Part shown: positions 17,686 through 26,258 of the stretch, one piece after another
Layout: every line of letters begins with the position of its first letter
How positions within the stretch are numbered: the stretch's first letter is position 1
Origin: CBDFLT01 sp965249225
GTDB taxonomy: Bacteria; Chloroflexota; Dehalococcoidia; Lucifugimonadales; G963668185
Length of the DNA stretch: 64,000 nucleotides
NCBI GenBank assembly: GCA_965249225.1
Contig: CBDFLT010000009.1
Location: forward strand, 248,001 to 312,000
Direction: 5' to 3'
Translations under genes and position numbers: made by a program
Notes under the pieces: model-generated
Told to the model about the DNA's origin: nothing
The model's database searches: none
Seen by the model: only the letters and a program-made list of their open reading frames with translations

Positions 17686-19125
17686 ATGCCCACCACCAGG
17701 CGGACGCCGGAAGAGGTCATCCAGTTTGCCAAGGAAAACGGCCTTCAAATGGTCGACCTGAAGTTTGCGGACCTGCCCGGGACGCTGCAGCATCTGACGC
17801 TGCCGGTGGGCGAGCTGACCGAAGACCTCTTCGCCAGCGGCACCGGCTTCGACGGCTCTAGCATCAGGGGATTCCAGGCCATAGACGAGAGCGATATGCT
17901 CCTGGTCCCAGACCCGACTACCGCAGTCGTGGACCCGGTCTTCGACACCCCGACCCTCAGCCTCATCTGTGATGTGCGGGACCCGTCTACCGGCAACAGC
18001 TACTCCCGTGACCCGCGATGGGTCGCCCAGAAAGCCGAGGCTTTCCTGGCCTCCTCCGGAATCGGCGACGTGAGCTTTTGGGGCCCTGAGCTCGAGTTCT
18101 TCATTTTCGATACGGCCCGGTTCGACCAGGACGCACGATCTGGATTCTACTTCCTGGACTCCGACGAGGGGATCTGGAACTCGGGTCAGGATGTGTCCTT
18201 GAGCGGCGAGCTTAACCTGGCGCACAAGCCTCGGTACAAGCAGGGCTACTTTCCTGCGCCGCCCGTGGATACGCTGACCGACCTTCGCTCGGAAGCCGCG
18301 CTCAAGATGGCCGGCTTCGGAATTGAGATCGAGAAGCACCATCACGAGGTGGCCACGGCCGGCCAGGGCGAGATAGACATGCGCTACGACACGCTTACCC
18401 GCATGGCCGACAATGTAATGGTCTATAAGTATCTCTTGAAAAACGTCGCCAGGGAGTACGGGAAGGTCGCCACATTCATGCCCAAGCCCCTGTTTGGCGA
18501 TAACGGCAGCGGGATGCATACACACCAGAGTATCTGGAAGAATGGCACCAACCTGTTCCATGGCGAAGGCTACGCGAACATGAGCGAGATGATGAAGCAC
18601 TACATCGGAGGTCTGCTTAAACACACACCCGCTCTGCTGGCCTTTTGCGCTCCGACCACCAACTCCTATCGCAGGCTGGTTCCCGGGTTTGAGGCGCCCG
18701 TGAACCTCGTGTACTCCGCGCGGAACCGCAGCGCCTGCGCCCGCATACCCGTCTATTTCAACACCCCGGCCTCCAAGCGCGTCGAGTACCGGTGCCCCGA
18801 CCCAAGCTGCAACCCCTACCTCGCCTTCGCCGCGATGCTCATGGCTGGAATCGACGGAGTCACTAATAAAATCGACCCCGGCGACCCGGTGGATGGCAAC
18901 CTCTACGACCTGTCGCCCGAGGAGGCCGCCGGTATCGAGCAGTGCCCCGGGCGGTTGGAGGACGCGCTGGACGCCCTGGAAGAGGACAGCGGGTTCTTGC
19001 TTAACGGCGGGGTGTTCACGAAGGACCTGATCGACTTCTGGCTGGGCTTTAAGCGGACCCAGGAGGTCGACGAGGTGCGGCTCCGTCCGCACCCTCACGA
19101 GTTCTCACTTTACTTCGACGCTTAG
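17686..19125 (+). CDS. glnA: Glutamine synthetase type I (beta-like)
   Basis: A 479-residue dodecameric glutamine synthetase: glutamate + NH3 + ATP to glutamine. Visible blocks are the beta-grasp domain ending FDGSSIRGFQAIDESDM, metal and ammonia sites GPELEFFIFD, the glutamate/ATP site NGSGMHTHQS, and ARIP with EYRCPDPSCNPYLAFAAMLMAG. GNLYDLSPEEA is the tyrosine loop adenylylated in the beta subtype, so covalent control is possible if an adenylyltransferase exists elsewhere. It starts at ATG after AAGGAGGT (17673-17680), a very strong site. A second, different synthetase follows 7 bases after its stop. Confidence 0.96.
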   Translation: MPTTRRTPEEVIQFAKENGLQMVDLKFADLPGTLQHLTLPVGELTEDLFASGTGFDGSSIRGFQAIDESDMLLVPDPTTAVVDPVFDTPTLSLICDVRDPSTGNSYSRDPRWVAQKAEAFLASSGIGDVSFWGPELEFFIFDTARFDQDARSGFYFLDSDEGIWNSGQDVSLSGELNLAHKPRYKQGYFPAPPVDTLTDLRSEAALKMAGFGIEIEKHHHEVATAGQGEIDMRYDTLTRMADNVMVYKYLLKNVAREYGKVATFMPKPLFGDNGSGMHTHQSIWKNGTNLFHGEGYANMSEMMKHYIGGLLKHTPALLAFCAPTTNSYRRLVPGFEAPVNLVYSARNRSACARIPVYFNTPASKRVEYRCPDPSCNPYLAFAAMLMAGIDGVTNKIDPGDPVDGNLYDLSPEEAAGIEQCPGRLEDALDALEEDSGFLLNGGVFTKDLIDFWLGFKRTQEVDEVRLRPHPHEFSLYFDA

Positions 19126-19132
19126 TAAACAG

Positions 19133-20491
19133 ATGACAGAAAAAAATCCTGAAGCGATCGACTACGTGCTCCACGCCGCCAGGGAGAACGACGTCAAGCA
19201 CATCCGCCTGTGGTTCACCGACATCCTCGGCAACCTCAAGGGGTTCGCCATCACAGTGGATGAGCTTGAGACCGCCCTAACACGCGGCATGGCCTTCGAC
19301 GGCTCGTCAATCGAGGGTTTCGCCCGCTCGGACGAGAGCGACATGTTCGCCAGGCCCGATCCCACCACGTTCAGCATCCTGCCGTGGTGCCAGCGTCCGA
19401 ACGCCGTGGCGAGGATGTTCTGCGACGTTCTTACGCCCGACGGCAAGCCCTTCGAAGGCGACCCCCGTTACGTGCTGGGCCGCAACCTCGAGCAGGCCGC
19501 CGCGCTGGGGTTTTCCTACTACGTCGCGCCGGAAATGGAATACTTCTACTTCCAGGACGCTGAAGGGACCCGGCCCCTGGACGAGGGAGGTTACTTCGAC
19601 CAGGACTCCACCGATATGACCACCAACCTCCGGCGGGAGACGGTGCTGGCCCTGGAAGACCTGGGGATACCCGTCGAGTTCAGCCACCACGAGGGAGCGC
19701 CCGGCCAACAGGAGATCGACCTGCGCCACACCGACGCCCTGACCATGGCAGACAGCGTCATGACTTACCGAATGGTCGTCAAAGAGATAGCGATGAAGCA
19801 CGGTTACTATGCGACGTTCATGCCCAAACCGATCTATGGAGTGAACGGCAGCGGCATGCATACGCACCAGTCGCTGTTCAACGGCGACCGCAATACGTTC
19901 TTCGACGCCGAGGACCCCTTTCATCTCTCCGACGTTGCCAGGGGCTTCATCGCGGGGCTCATGAGGCACGCCAGGGAGATTACTCTGGTAACCAACCAGT
20001 GGGTCAACTCATACAAGCGGCTGGTGCCGAGACTGGAGGCCGACCCACTGGGCTTCGAAGCCCCCGTATACGTTTCGTGGGCCATCGTGAACCGGTCCGA
20101 CCTGATCCGGGTTCCGGCATATCAGCCTGAGCGGGAGGTGTCCCGCAGGATCGAATACCGTGCGCCGGACCCGGCGTGCAACCCCTACCTGGCCTTTAGC
20201 GTGATGCTGGCGGCGGGGTTGGAGGGCATCGAGAGAGGGTACGATCTCCCCGATCCAGTGGACACCAACGTGTACTCAATGACGGAGGAGAGACGCGAGG
20301 AACTGGGCATCGAGACATTGCCCGGCAGCCTCTGGGAAGCGATCACGATTACCGAGGACAGCGGACTGGTCCGGAAGACCCTCGGCGACCACGTGTTCAA
20401 CAGCTTCATTCAAAACAAGAAGATCGAGTGGGACCAGTACCGCCGTCAGGTCACCGACTTCGAGCTGGAGAGCTATCTGCGGGTTTTGTGA
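19133..20491 (+). CDS. glnA: Glutamine synthetase type I (alpha-like), second copy
   Basis: A 452-residue glutamine synthetase of the alpha (Bacillus/Thermotoga-like) kind. Blocks include FDGSSIEGFARSDESDM, APEMEYFYF, NGSGMHTHQS and RRIEYRAPDPACNPYLAFS. It lacks the NLYDL adenylylation loop (DTNVYSMTEERREELGIETL instead) and ends FELESYLRVL, as alpha-type enzymes do. It probably differs in regulation (feedback) from the upstream beta-like enzyme rather than in reaction. There is no clear ribosome site, so translation may depend on the upstream gene seven bases away. Confidence 0.93.
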   Translation: MTEKNPEAIDYVLHAARENDVKHIRLWFTDILGNLKGFAITVDELETALTRGMAFDGSSIEGFARSDESDMFARPDPTTFSILPWCQRPNAVARMFCDVLTPDGKPFEGDPRYVLGRNLEQAAALGFSYYVAPEMEYFYFQDAEGTRPLDEGGYFDQDSTDMTTNLRRETVLALEDLGIPVEFSHHEGAPGQQEIDLRHTDALTMADSVMTYRMVVKEIAMKHGYYATFMPKPIYGVNGSGMHTHQSLFNGDRNTFFDAEDPFHLSDVARGFIAGLMRHAREITLVTNQWVNSYKRLVPRLEADPLGFEAPVYVSWAIVNRSDLIRVPAYQPEREVSRRIEYRAPDPACNPYLAFSVMLAAGLEGIERGYDLPDPVDTNVYSMTEERREELGIETLPGSLWEAITITEDSGLVRKTLGDHVFNSFIQNKKIEWDQYRRQVTDFELESYLRVL

Positions 20492-20705
20492 CGCCGTTTC
20501 CATTTACCCCACATTTCCCAGATCAGCCGCGTGGGTGCGTCGTAATCCGATAAGAGTCCTGCCTATTTGAGCCGCATCCATGGGCAGTGTGTGTGCTAGA
20601 CTGGCCGAGATAGCGGGATCTAGCTCTGGATACCGCAATCTCGCCGGGGGCACCCAATGGGTGAAAGCTCCGACACCCCCTTGAAGCTCCAATTCGACCG
20701 GCAGA

Positions 20706-21109
20706 GTCCGCCTGGATTTTCGTGGCGCTGCCATCACCTCTGACGCTGGACTCATGGCATGCCGCGAGCTTGATGCCGCTCTGGGACTCACAGAGACAGC
20801 CAACGATTATATCCATGAAAGCCGCACCGGCCGCATGGGCAGCAAGAGGGAGTCGCCTATAACGGCCACTTCGAGTCCGTATGTTATCACCCACTCTTCC
20901 TGTTCAACCATTTCGGAGATTGCGAAGGTGCAATGCTTCGACCGGGCAACGTCCACAGCGCTGAGCGGTGGCGGGAGGCTCTGGAGCCAGTCGTGGAGCG
21001 ATACCAGGAGAAGGGAGTCAGGCTGCTGTTCCGGGCCGATGCTGCCTTTGCTAAGCCCGAGGTGTACGAGTACCTGGACATCAAGGCCGTCATTTTCGGC
21101 GTCCGATAG
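20706..21109 (+). mobile_element. IS1380-family transposase remnant
   Basis: Two reading frames match parts of an IS1380-type transposase. From 20706 one reads VRLDFRGAAITSDAGLMACR with ELDAALGLTETANDYI (N-terminal block). From 20837 another frame reads GQQEGVAYNGHFESVCYHPL, LFNHFGDCEGAMLRPGN and RLLFRADAAFAKPEVYEYL, ending at TAG 21107. The region between the blocks, with the first catalytic Asp, is deleted and the C-terminal half is missing. The element is dead; terminal repeats were not found. Confidence 0.65.
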
Positions 21110-21119
21110 CGAGACTATC

Positions 21120-21430
21120 ACTGGCGAGCCCTTCGCCGGCAACGACTACGTGGCCGACATTGTGAAGAAGCACCCTGACGAGTTCATCGGTTTTGGCTCC
21201 GAGGACACCTGGAAAGGCGCCCTGGCCGTCCGGAAGGCGGAGTGGTGCATGAAGGAGTTGGGATTGAAGGGGTTCAAGCTCTACCCCAGCGGCCAGGCCT
21301 TCTTCCCCAACGATCCGAAGTTCTATCCCCTGTGGGATAAGTGCCGTAAGACCATGTTGAACGTACTCGTGCAGGTAGGCTTGCGACGGAATACCGGCGC
21401 CTCTGGTTACGAGAACCCCGGCTCATTCCG
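21120..21430 (+). pseudogene. Amidohydrolase (PF04909-like) fragment
   Basis: One frame reads GNDYVADIVKKHPDEFIGFG, MKELGLKGFKLYPSGQAFFP and FYPLWDKCRKTMLNVLVQVG, then GASGYENPGSF. This is the central part of a PF04909-type metal-dependent amidohydrolase. The N-terminal metal motif and the C-terminal half with the conserved His and Asp are absent, and the IS1380 remnant abuts the left side. It is a decayed gene, probably disrupted by the element. Confidence 0.6.
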
Positions 21431-21561
21431 GCGTTGGCTCACGGGACAGCCCAGTTATGCCATTCAGGCATGTGGTAGGAGTACCGTAATCGTGGGGCAC
21501 ATCCCCGAACCCGACCTATTACCGGCTACAATTCAGACATCGAAGTGAGTGGGAGGTCAGC

Positions 21562-22524
21562 GTGGCTACTTTGGTTACCGGCGGAACGGGATTTGTCGCA
21601 AGCAATATCGTCAGGACTCTGGCGCAGCGGGGGCACACTGTCGTCTGTCTGGACCTGGCGCCACCTGACAGCCTGGTCATGGGTTACCTGGAGCCTTGGG
21701 CGCCGCAGGTAACGTTCATCCAGGGCGACATCCTCAATAGAGAAGACGTGGCGCGAGCGGAGGACTATGAGATCGACAAGATAGTGCACGCAGCGGTCTT
21801 CACAGGTATTCTCCCGGACATCGAGAGAGATCGGAGCCACTCTATTGTGGATATCAACACGATGGGAACCACGAACCTGCTGGAGCTAGCCCGCCGGTTA
21901 CGACCGGAGCGCTTTCTCTACGTCAGCTCGGGCTCAGTTTACGGCGAGGGCCGCGCTCCCGACGATGTGCTGCGAGAGGATGATCGCCTCTACCCGCGTA
22001 GCCTGTACGAGCTTACCAAGTATGCCAGCGAGCTCTTGACCCGCCGATATGGCGAGCTTCACGACTTTCAAACCGTGAGCGTCCGGCTAGAGACACCCTA
22101 CGGCCCGATGGAAAGGGTTACCGGCCACAGGGCCAACCAGTCACTGATAAAAGAGTGGACGGGAAACGTCGTCAGAGGCGAGCCCATCGAGGTAGGCGAC
22201 CGCACGCAGGGGCAGGCTTTGACCTACGTAGCTGACATCGCCGCAGGCGTATGCTCGGTCCTGGACGCACCTTCCTTGTCTCACGATGTGTATAACAACT
22301 CCTCGACGGAATGGAATACGCTCGAGGAGATATTGAATATAATCCAGGGGCTGCGTCCCGACCTTCGCGTGGTCGATGTGCCCGATAAAGAACCGGTGGA
22401 GATCAGTTACCGGATGGATGTAACCCGGCTCCTACAAGATGTCGGCTTCGTCCCCGAATACGACACTGCATCCGGCATCCGCCACTACTTCGAGTGGCGC
22501 CAGGAAACGGGATTTACCGAATAG
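21562..22524 (+). CDS. NAD-dependent epimerase/dehydratase
   Basis: A 320-residue extended short-chain dehydrogenase. The N-terminal Rossmann motif is VTGGTGFVASNIVRTLAQRG (residues 4-23; T-G-G-T-G-F-V). The catalytic Ser and YxxxK are in YVSSGSVYGEG and YELTKYASE, where the Tyr is followed three residues later by Thr and then Lys. The GTG start follows GGGAGGT (21551-21557), and TACAAT at 21527-21532 may be the -10. Substrate class (nucleotide sugar or other) cannot be decided. Confidence 0.85.
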   Translation: MATLVTGGTGFVASNIVRTLAQRGHTVVCLDLAPPDSLVMGYLEPWAPQVTFIQGDILNREDVARAEDYEIDKIVHAAVFTGILPDIERDRSHSIVDINTMGTTNLLELARRLRPERFLYVSSGSVYGEGRAPDDVLREDDRLYPRSLYELTKYASELLTRRYGELHDFQTVSVRLETPYGPMERVTGHRANQSLIKEWTGNVVRGEPIEVGDRTQGQALTYVADIAAGVCSVLDAPSLSHDVYNNSSTEWNTLEEILNIIQGLRPDLRVVDVPDKEPVEISYRMDVTRLLQDVGFVPEYDTASGIRHYFEWRQETGFTE

Positions 22525-22561
22525 TTTCAACGTGGCAGAGTCTGTTCCAGACTGACATGAG

Positions 22562-22696
22562 ATCAGTAGCCCTGCGAGCTGGGTTGCCCTCGGATTCACC
22601 AGAACAACGGCCGTTGCCTTTGACATCCCCGAGAGTGCAAGGGGACTCCATCTTCGTTCTAGCAGCCTAAGCATAGACGTGGAATTGGGAAATTAA
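22562..22696 (+). pseudogene. Possible C-terminal fragment of a DUF4352-like protein
   Basis: A short frame without start reads WVALGFTRTTAVAFDIPESA and then RGLHLRSSSLSIDVELGN before TAA. The AVAFDIPESARGL pattern resembles the last strands of telokin-like DUF4352 domains. It is too short to be sure. Otherwise nothing is seen between 22525 and the selW promoter. Confidence 0.3.
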
Positions 22697-22757
22697 GAAC
22701 CTATACCCTCAGATATGGGCAAATCTGCTTTACGTCTAGACCTCCGTGATGCAGCCG

Positions 22758-22786
22758 TTGACACCTACCTCGGCCTGTGCTAAGTT
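22758..22786 (+). promoter_or_regulatory. Promoter of the SelW-like gene
   Basis: A perfect TTGACA (22758-22763), a 17-nt spacer and TAAGTT (22781-22786) preceded by an extended TGC. It lies 60 nt before the TTG start. Confidence 0.55.
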
Positions 22787-22845
22787 CCCCACGATGTCCC
22801 GGAGACGGCGGGCGGTCACCCAGAGATTCACAAGGAGAGTTCATC

Positions 22846-23112
22846 TTGGCTGGAGAAGGCAAGATCGAGGTAGAGATCATCTACTGCGTGCCTTGAAGCT
22901 ACCACGGCACGGCGGCCTGGATGGCCAACGAGTTCTTCGCGGAAGGTGACGGCGACGTGGCCATCAGGGTCACGCCCGGCTCCGGCGGAATCCTGCAAGT
23001 CTTCGTAGATGGCGACAAGATCTTCGACAAGGCCGATGAAGGCGGCCACCCCAACCTGACCCGCGTCAAGGAGATGCGGGAGGTCATTAGGGAAAGGCTC
23101 GACGCCGGTTAG
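22846..23112 (+). CDS. SelW/Rdx-family selenoprotein (TGA = Sec17)
   Basis: 88 residues when the in-frame TGA at 22894-22896 is read as selenocysteine. It begins at TTG 22846 with AAGGAG eight bases before it and reads AGEGKIEVEIIYCVP-U-SYHGTAAWMANEFF. This gives the CxxU redox motif (C-V-P-U) of the SelT/SelW/SelH (Rdx) thioredoxin-like family, right after its first beta strand. The second half keeps the family pattern VTPGSGGILQVFVDGDKIFD with GGHP. Without read-through, the family motif would be lost and only an internal ATG would remain. A likely cytosolic glutathione- or thioredoxin-linked redox protein; the exact role in bacteria is not known. It has its own promoter. Confidence 0.9.
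22894..22926 (+). promoter_or_regulatory. SECIS-like element of the SelW-like gene
   Basis: After TGA 22894-22896, GGCC (+18 to +21) and GGCC (+27 to +30) can pair around the loop TGGAT. The stem is shorter than in the other two genes and the loop lacks GU, but it opens at the same distance from the TGA. Confidence 0.5.
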
Positions 23113-23346
23113 AACCTGTTTCACGGCCGTCGGTCCGTGGCGGACGTTCCTCTCCAAAGTAGTATAACCACACTCCATCCCCCGATAGGCCATTGGCGCA
23201 GACAAGCCCTCGGCGCAATCGCTCAGGGCCTTGCTTTTTTCCACTCCTTTGCCGGTTCTTCGCTCCACAGGGTCCGATGAGTGCTATACTGCGCTCTCGA
23301 AATGAGGGACGATTAAGCCCCTTGTCTAATTAATCATGGAGAGGCG

Positions 23347-24927
23347 ATGTTTGACGTTTTGATCATCGGGGGGACCGTGGTCGACGGCACGGGCAAGCCG
23401 GGCTACCGTGCCGACGTGGGCATCAACGGCGAGGCCATCGAGGCGATAGGCGACCTCTCCCAGGCGGAGGCCCAACGTGTAATCGATGCCACCGGGCTTA
23501 CCGTTTCACCCGGGTTCATCGACACCCACACTCACTCCGAAGGGGCGCTCCTGACCGATCCGCAGCACGCCAACGGGCTGCGACAGGGAGTCACTACCGA
23601 GATCCTGGGGCAGGACGGTCTCTCGTATGCCCCGCTCTCGCCCGAAAACTACCGGATTAACCGGCGCTATCTGGCGGGCCTTTTGGGGGAGCCGTCCGAA
23701 GACCTGGACATGAGCAGCGTGGCCACCTTCCGGTCCCACTATCACAAAAAGGTGGCCATCAACACCGCGTATTGCGTGCCCCACGGCGCGGTCCGCCTGG
23801 AGACGGTGGGCTTTCGCGACGCGCCCCTGGTGGGGGATGCTCTGAAGGAGGCACAGAGGCTTATCAGGGAAGGCATCGAGCAGGGCGCGGTGGGCCTCTC
23901 CACAGGGATGACGTACCTCCCCTGCGCCTGGAGCGACACAGCCGAGCTAATCGAGCTGTGCAAGGCCACCCACGAGGCGGGAGGGGTCTACGTCACACAC
24001 CTTCGGGACGTAAATACGGACCGCGGCTTCGGCGGAGGCTGGGTCACGGAAGCACTGGAGATCGGGCGGCGATCAGGTGTGCGCGTCCACTTCTCCCACT
24101 ACCGGACCCAACCTGAGACGGCCGGACAGGTGGCGGAGCTGGTGGAGTCGATCGACAAAGCCAAGGAGGAGGGAGTCGACTCCTCGCTGGAGCTATACCC
24201 CTACCCCACGGGAAGCAGCTATCCCCTAAGCCTGCTTCCCAGCTACGCTCACGAAGGCGGTCCGGACGCCATACTCCAGAGGCTTCGAGACCCGGCGGAG
24301 CGATCCCGTCTCATCGATTCGATAAATGGGGACAGCCCACGCCCCTTGGACCTCGCGGTGTTCACCTACATGTCCAAGAATAAGCACCTGGAGGGCATGA
24401 GCCTTCCGGTTGTGGCCGAGCAACGAGGCGTCTCAATGGGAGAGGCCCTATGCGACCTGCTCCTGGATGAGGAGCTGAAGACCTGCTACCTTGCCGCGCC
24501 TCCAAAGAGCGTAGCTGTGTGGCGGCAGGTGAGCCGTGACTGCGTGGATCTGCTCTCGCGACCCGATTACATGGTCGGAAGCGACTCCATCCCTATCGGC
24601 AGTATGCCGCATCCACGTGCCTACGGGACGTTCCCCCGCTTCCTCGGTCGCCTTCGCCGCGCATTTCCCGTCCTGGCTCTGGAGCAGATGGTCCAGCGCA
24701 TGACCGACAACGCGGCCCGCAGGTTCGGACTGACGAAGCGTGGACGCATCGAGAAGGGATTCTACGCCGACGTCGTGATGTTCGACCCCAACCGAACCAT
24801 AGACACCGCAACCTACGACGACCCCCGCCAGTTCCCCATCGGCATACCCTATGTGCTGGTCAACGGACAGTTGGCTGTGGACGACGAGAAATGCACCGGA
24901 GTTATGGCAGGCCACGCGGTGCCGTAG
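23347..24927 (+). CDS. N-acyl-D-amino-acid deacylase (amidohydrolase)
   Basis: A 526-residue D-aminoacylase/N-acyl-D-glutamate deacylase family member. It hydrolyses N-acyl-D-amino acids or related amides with a bound metal. The N-terminal composite domain VLIIGGTVVDGTGKPGYRAD leads to the metal motif PGFIDTHTHSEG near 58-69. GVTTEILGQDG, GAVGLSTGMTYLPC, YVTHLRD and MVGSDSIPIG are family blocks, and VVMFDPN begins the closing domain. It starts with ATG after ATGGAGAGGCG. A TATACT with extended TGC at 23285-23290 may be the -10. It is convergent with the respiratory operon. Confidence 0.9.
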   Translation: MFDVLIIGGTVVDGTGKPGYRADVGINGEAIEAIGDLSQAEAQRVIDATGLTVSPGFIDTHTHSEGALLTDPQHANGLRQGVTTEILGQDGLSYAPLSPENYRINRRYLAGLLGEPSEDLDMSSVATFRSHYHKKVAINTAYCVPHGAVRLETVGFRDAPLVGDALKEAQRLIREGIEQGAVGLSTGMTYLPCAWSDTAELIELCKATHEAGGVYVTHLRDVNTDRGFGGGWVTEALEIGRRSGVRVHFSHYRTQPETAGQVAELVESIDKAKEEGVDSSLELYPYPTGSSYPLSLLPSYAHEGGPDAILQRLRDPAERSRLIDSINGDSPRPLDLAVFTYMSKNKHLEGMSLPVVAEQRGVSMGEALCDLLLDEELKTCYLAAPPKSVAVWRQVSRDCVDLLSRPDYMVGSDSIPIGSMPHPRAYGTFPRFLGRLRRAFPVLALEQMVQRMTDNAARRFGLTKRGRIEKGFYADVVMFDPNRTIDTATYDDPRQFPIGIPYVLVNGQLAVDDEKCTGVMAGHAVP

Positions 24928-25042
24928 GGGAGGTTTGGCCGAGGGACCTCTCGCGCATGAGCCCGAGTACTCACGGTTAACCCGTCAAACCACGGGAGAA
25001 ACACCGCCGGATGCAGCCCGGGTGGATGGGAAGGAAGTTCCC

Positions 25043-25684
25043 CTAGCGAAGGCCCTGCTTAGAGCGGAGGTACATCACCAGCATCCACCGCTCCCCCTCC
25101 GTAAGCAAGAGCCCGAACTCCGGCATGGGTGAGGCCGTTCGCCTCCCTCGCAGCACCGCCGCCTGGCCCTGCCTCCCTCCGTCGGTGATGAAGCCGAACA
25201 GCGCCCCGTCGGTGGCGCTCCTGGTGATATCAATGGTCAGGTCTGCCGGGAACGGACCTCTGGTCATAAAGTTGCGCACCTGGCCATCGCCCTTCAGGCC
25301 CAGGCCATGACATACCTGGCAGTTGATGGTGTACAGCTCTTGGGCCGCCGCCTCGTCGTATGCCTCCAGTACAGCGTCCGGGACCGAGAGGACCTGATAC
25401 TCCTCCAGGCTGGTGTACGCCAGCTCCTTGCCGCTAACGGGAACGGAGCCTGGCGGAGGCAGCAGCCTCGGGCCCTCCTGCGACTTGTGCCAGGGCTGGT
25501 AGTGCATCTCGTTGAACATCTCGACGGCGTGAGCACCGGAGCCGGGGAAGGCGGGCAGTGTGAAATTGGCTATGCCGTACACCTCTGTCTCGCCCGTAGC
25601 ACTGTCGTAGCAGGCCGAGGCGATCATCGCGAGGGCGATCAGCAGCAGCGCGCCCAGGCCTGGGGTGACGCGTGCCGCTTTCAC
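25043..25684 (-). CDS. actE: Monoheme cytochrome c lipoprotein (ActE-like)
   Basis: A 213-residue exported cytochrome. An N-terminal signal with lipobox (LLLIALAMIASAC) predicts a membrane-anchored lipoprotein. One c-heme motif, CQVCH, is in YTINCQVCHGLGLKGDG, and a distal Met is likely in SPMPEF. GTG 25684 is chosen because GAGAGG precedes it and it puts a short basic n-region before the signal; a GTG at 25750 would overlap the preceding gene by 20 bases. It is last in the operon. In alternative complex III, ActE passes electrons outward to a cytochrome or oxidase. Confidence 0.85.
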   Translation of the reverse strand: MKAARVTPGLGALLLIALAMIASACYDSATGETEVYGIANFTLPAFPGSGAHAVEMFNEMHYQPWHKSQEGPRLLPPPGSVPVSGKELAYTSLEEYQVLSVPDAVLEAYDEAAAQELYTINCQVCHGLGLKGDGQVRNFMTRGPFPADLTIDITRSATDGALFGFITDGGRQGQAAVLRGRRTASPMPEFGLLLTEGERWMLVMYLRSKQGLR

Positions 25685-25730
25685 CCTATGGCCTCTCGTT
25701 CGTACACGGACGGAAACGGCTCCCAGCAAT

Positions 25731-26249
25731 CTACTCTTTCTCCCACCCACGCTTGATATCTTCGGCTCCCAAGCTCTTCAAGAGCTCCTCAGCGGGGGGC
25801 ATCCGTTCTGGTTGAGAGGTCACAGATACCCCGATGTAACCCTCGGTGATTCGCGTGTCGTAGGCGCCCATAAACAACCGCGGCAGCCTCGACTCGAAGA
25901 TGACCCCGAAGACGGTGAAAATTATGGCTCCCAGCATGGTGCCCTCGTATATGATGATGGCCATAGCAGGGATGGAGAGGATCGGCTTGCCGCCGGTCGC
26001 CAGGGGGTAAGCCAGCTGCGTGCCCGTGGTCAGAAGGAGGCCCACGATAAAGCCGCACGCCGCCCCGATCAGGGGAAACCTGAACAGTGAGTGGACCGGC
26101 TCCGCCTCGCCGAAGGTACCCTCAGGATAAGGCGTCCCGGTCAGGACCTCCAGCTCCCCCTTACCGAATCCATCGGCTCTCAACGCGTCCAGCGCATCGG
26201 CGGCCGCATCCTCATCTGTGTACAAACCCAGCACGCTTCTCTTAGCCAT
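25731..26249 (-). CDS. actD: DUF3341 membrane subunit (ActD-like)
   Basis: A 172-residue DUF3341 protein, the ActD subunit of alternative complex III. It has an N-terminal cytosolic ferredoxin-like part with VLGLYTDEDAAADALDALRA, and two transmembrane helices (PLIGAACGFIVGLLLTTGT and AMAIIIYEGTMLGAIIFTVF). The C-terminal part has YDTRITEGYIGVSV and PPAEELLKSLGAEDI. It sits directly between the NrfD gene (9-base gap) and the ActE gene, the usual Act order. Confidence 0.88.
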   Translation of the reverse strand: MAKRSVLGLYTDEDAAADALDALRADGFGKGELEVLTGTPYPEGTFGEAEPVHSLFRFPLIGAACGFIVGLLLTTGTQLAYPLATGGKPILSIPAMAIIIYEGTMLGAIIFTVFGVIFESRLPRLFMGAYDTRITEGYIGVSVTSQPERMPPAEELLKSLGAEDIKRGWEKE

Positions 26250-26258
26250 ATCGCTGCC

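Noticed and set aside
17671..19098. Long open frame on the minus strand opposite glnA (about 475 codons)
   Set aside because: It mirrors the codon pattern of glnA, has no family motifs and no ribosome site. It is a shadow of a G+C-rich gene.
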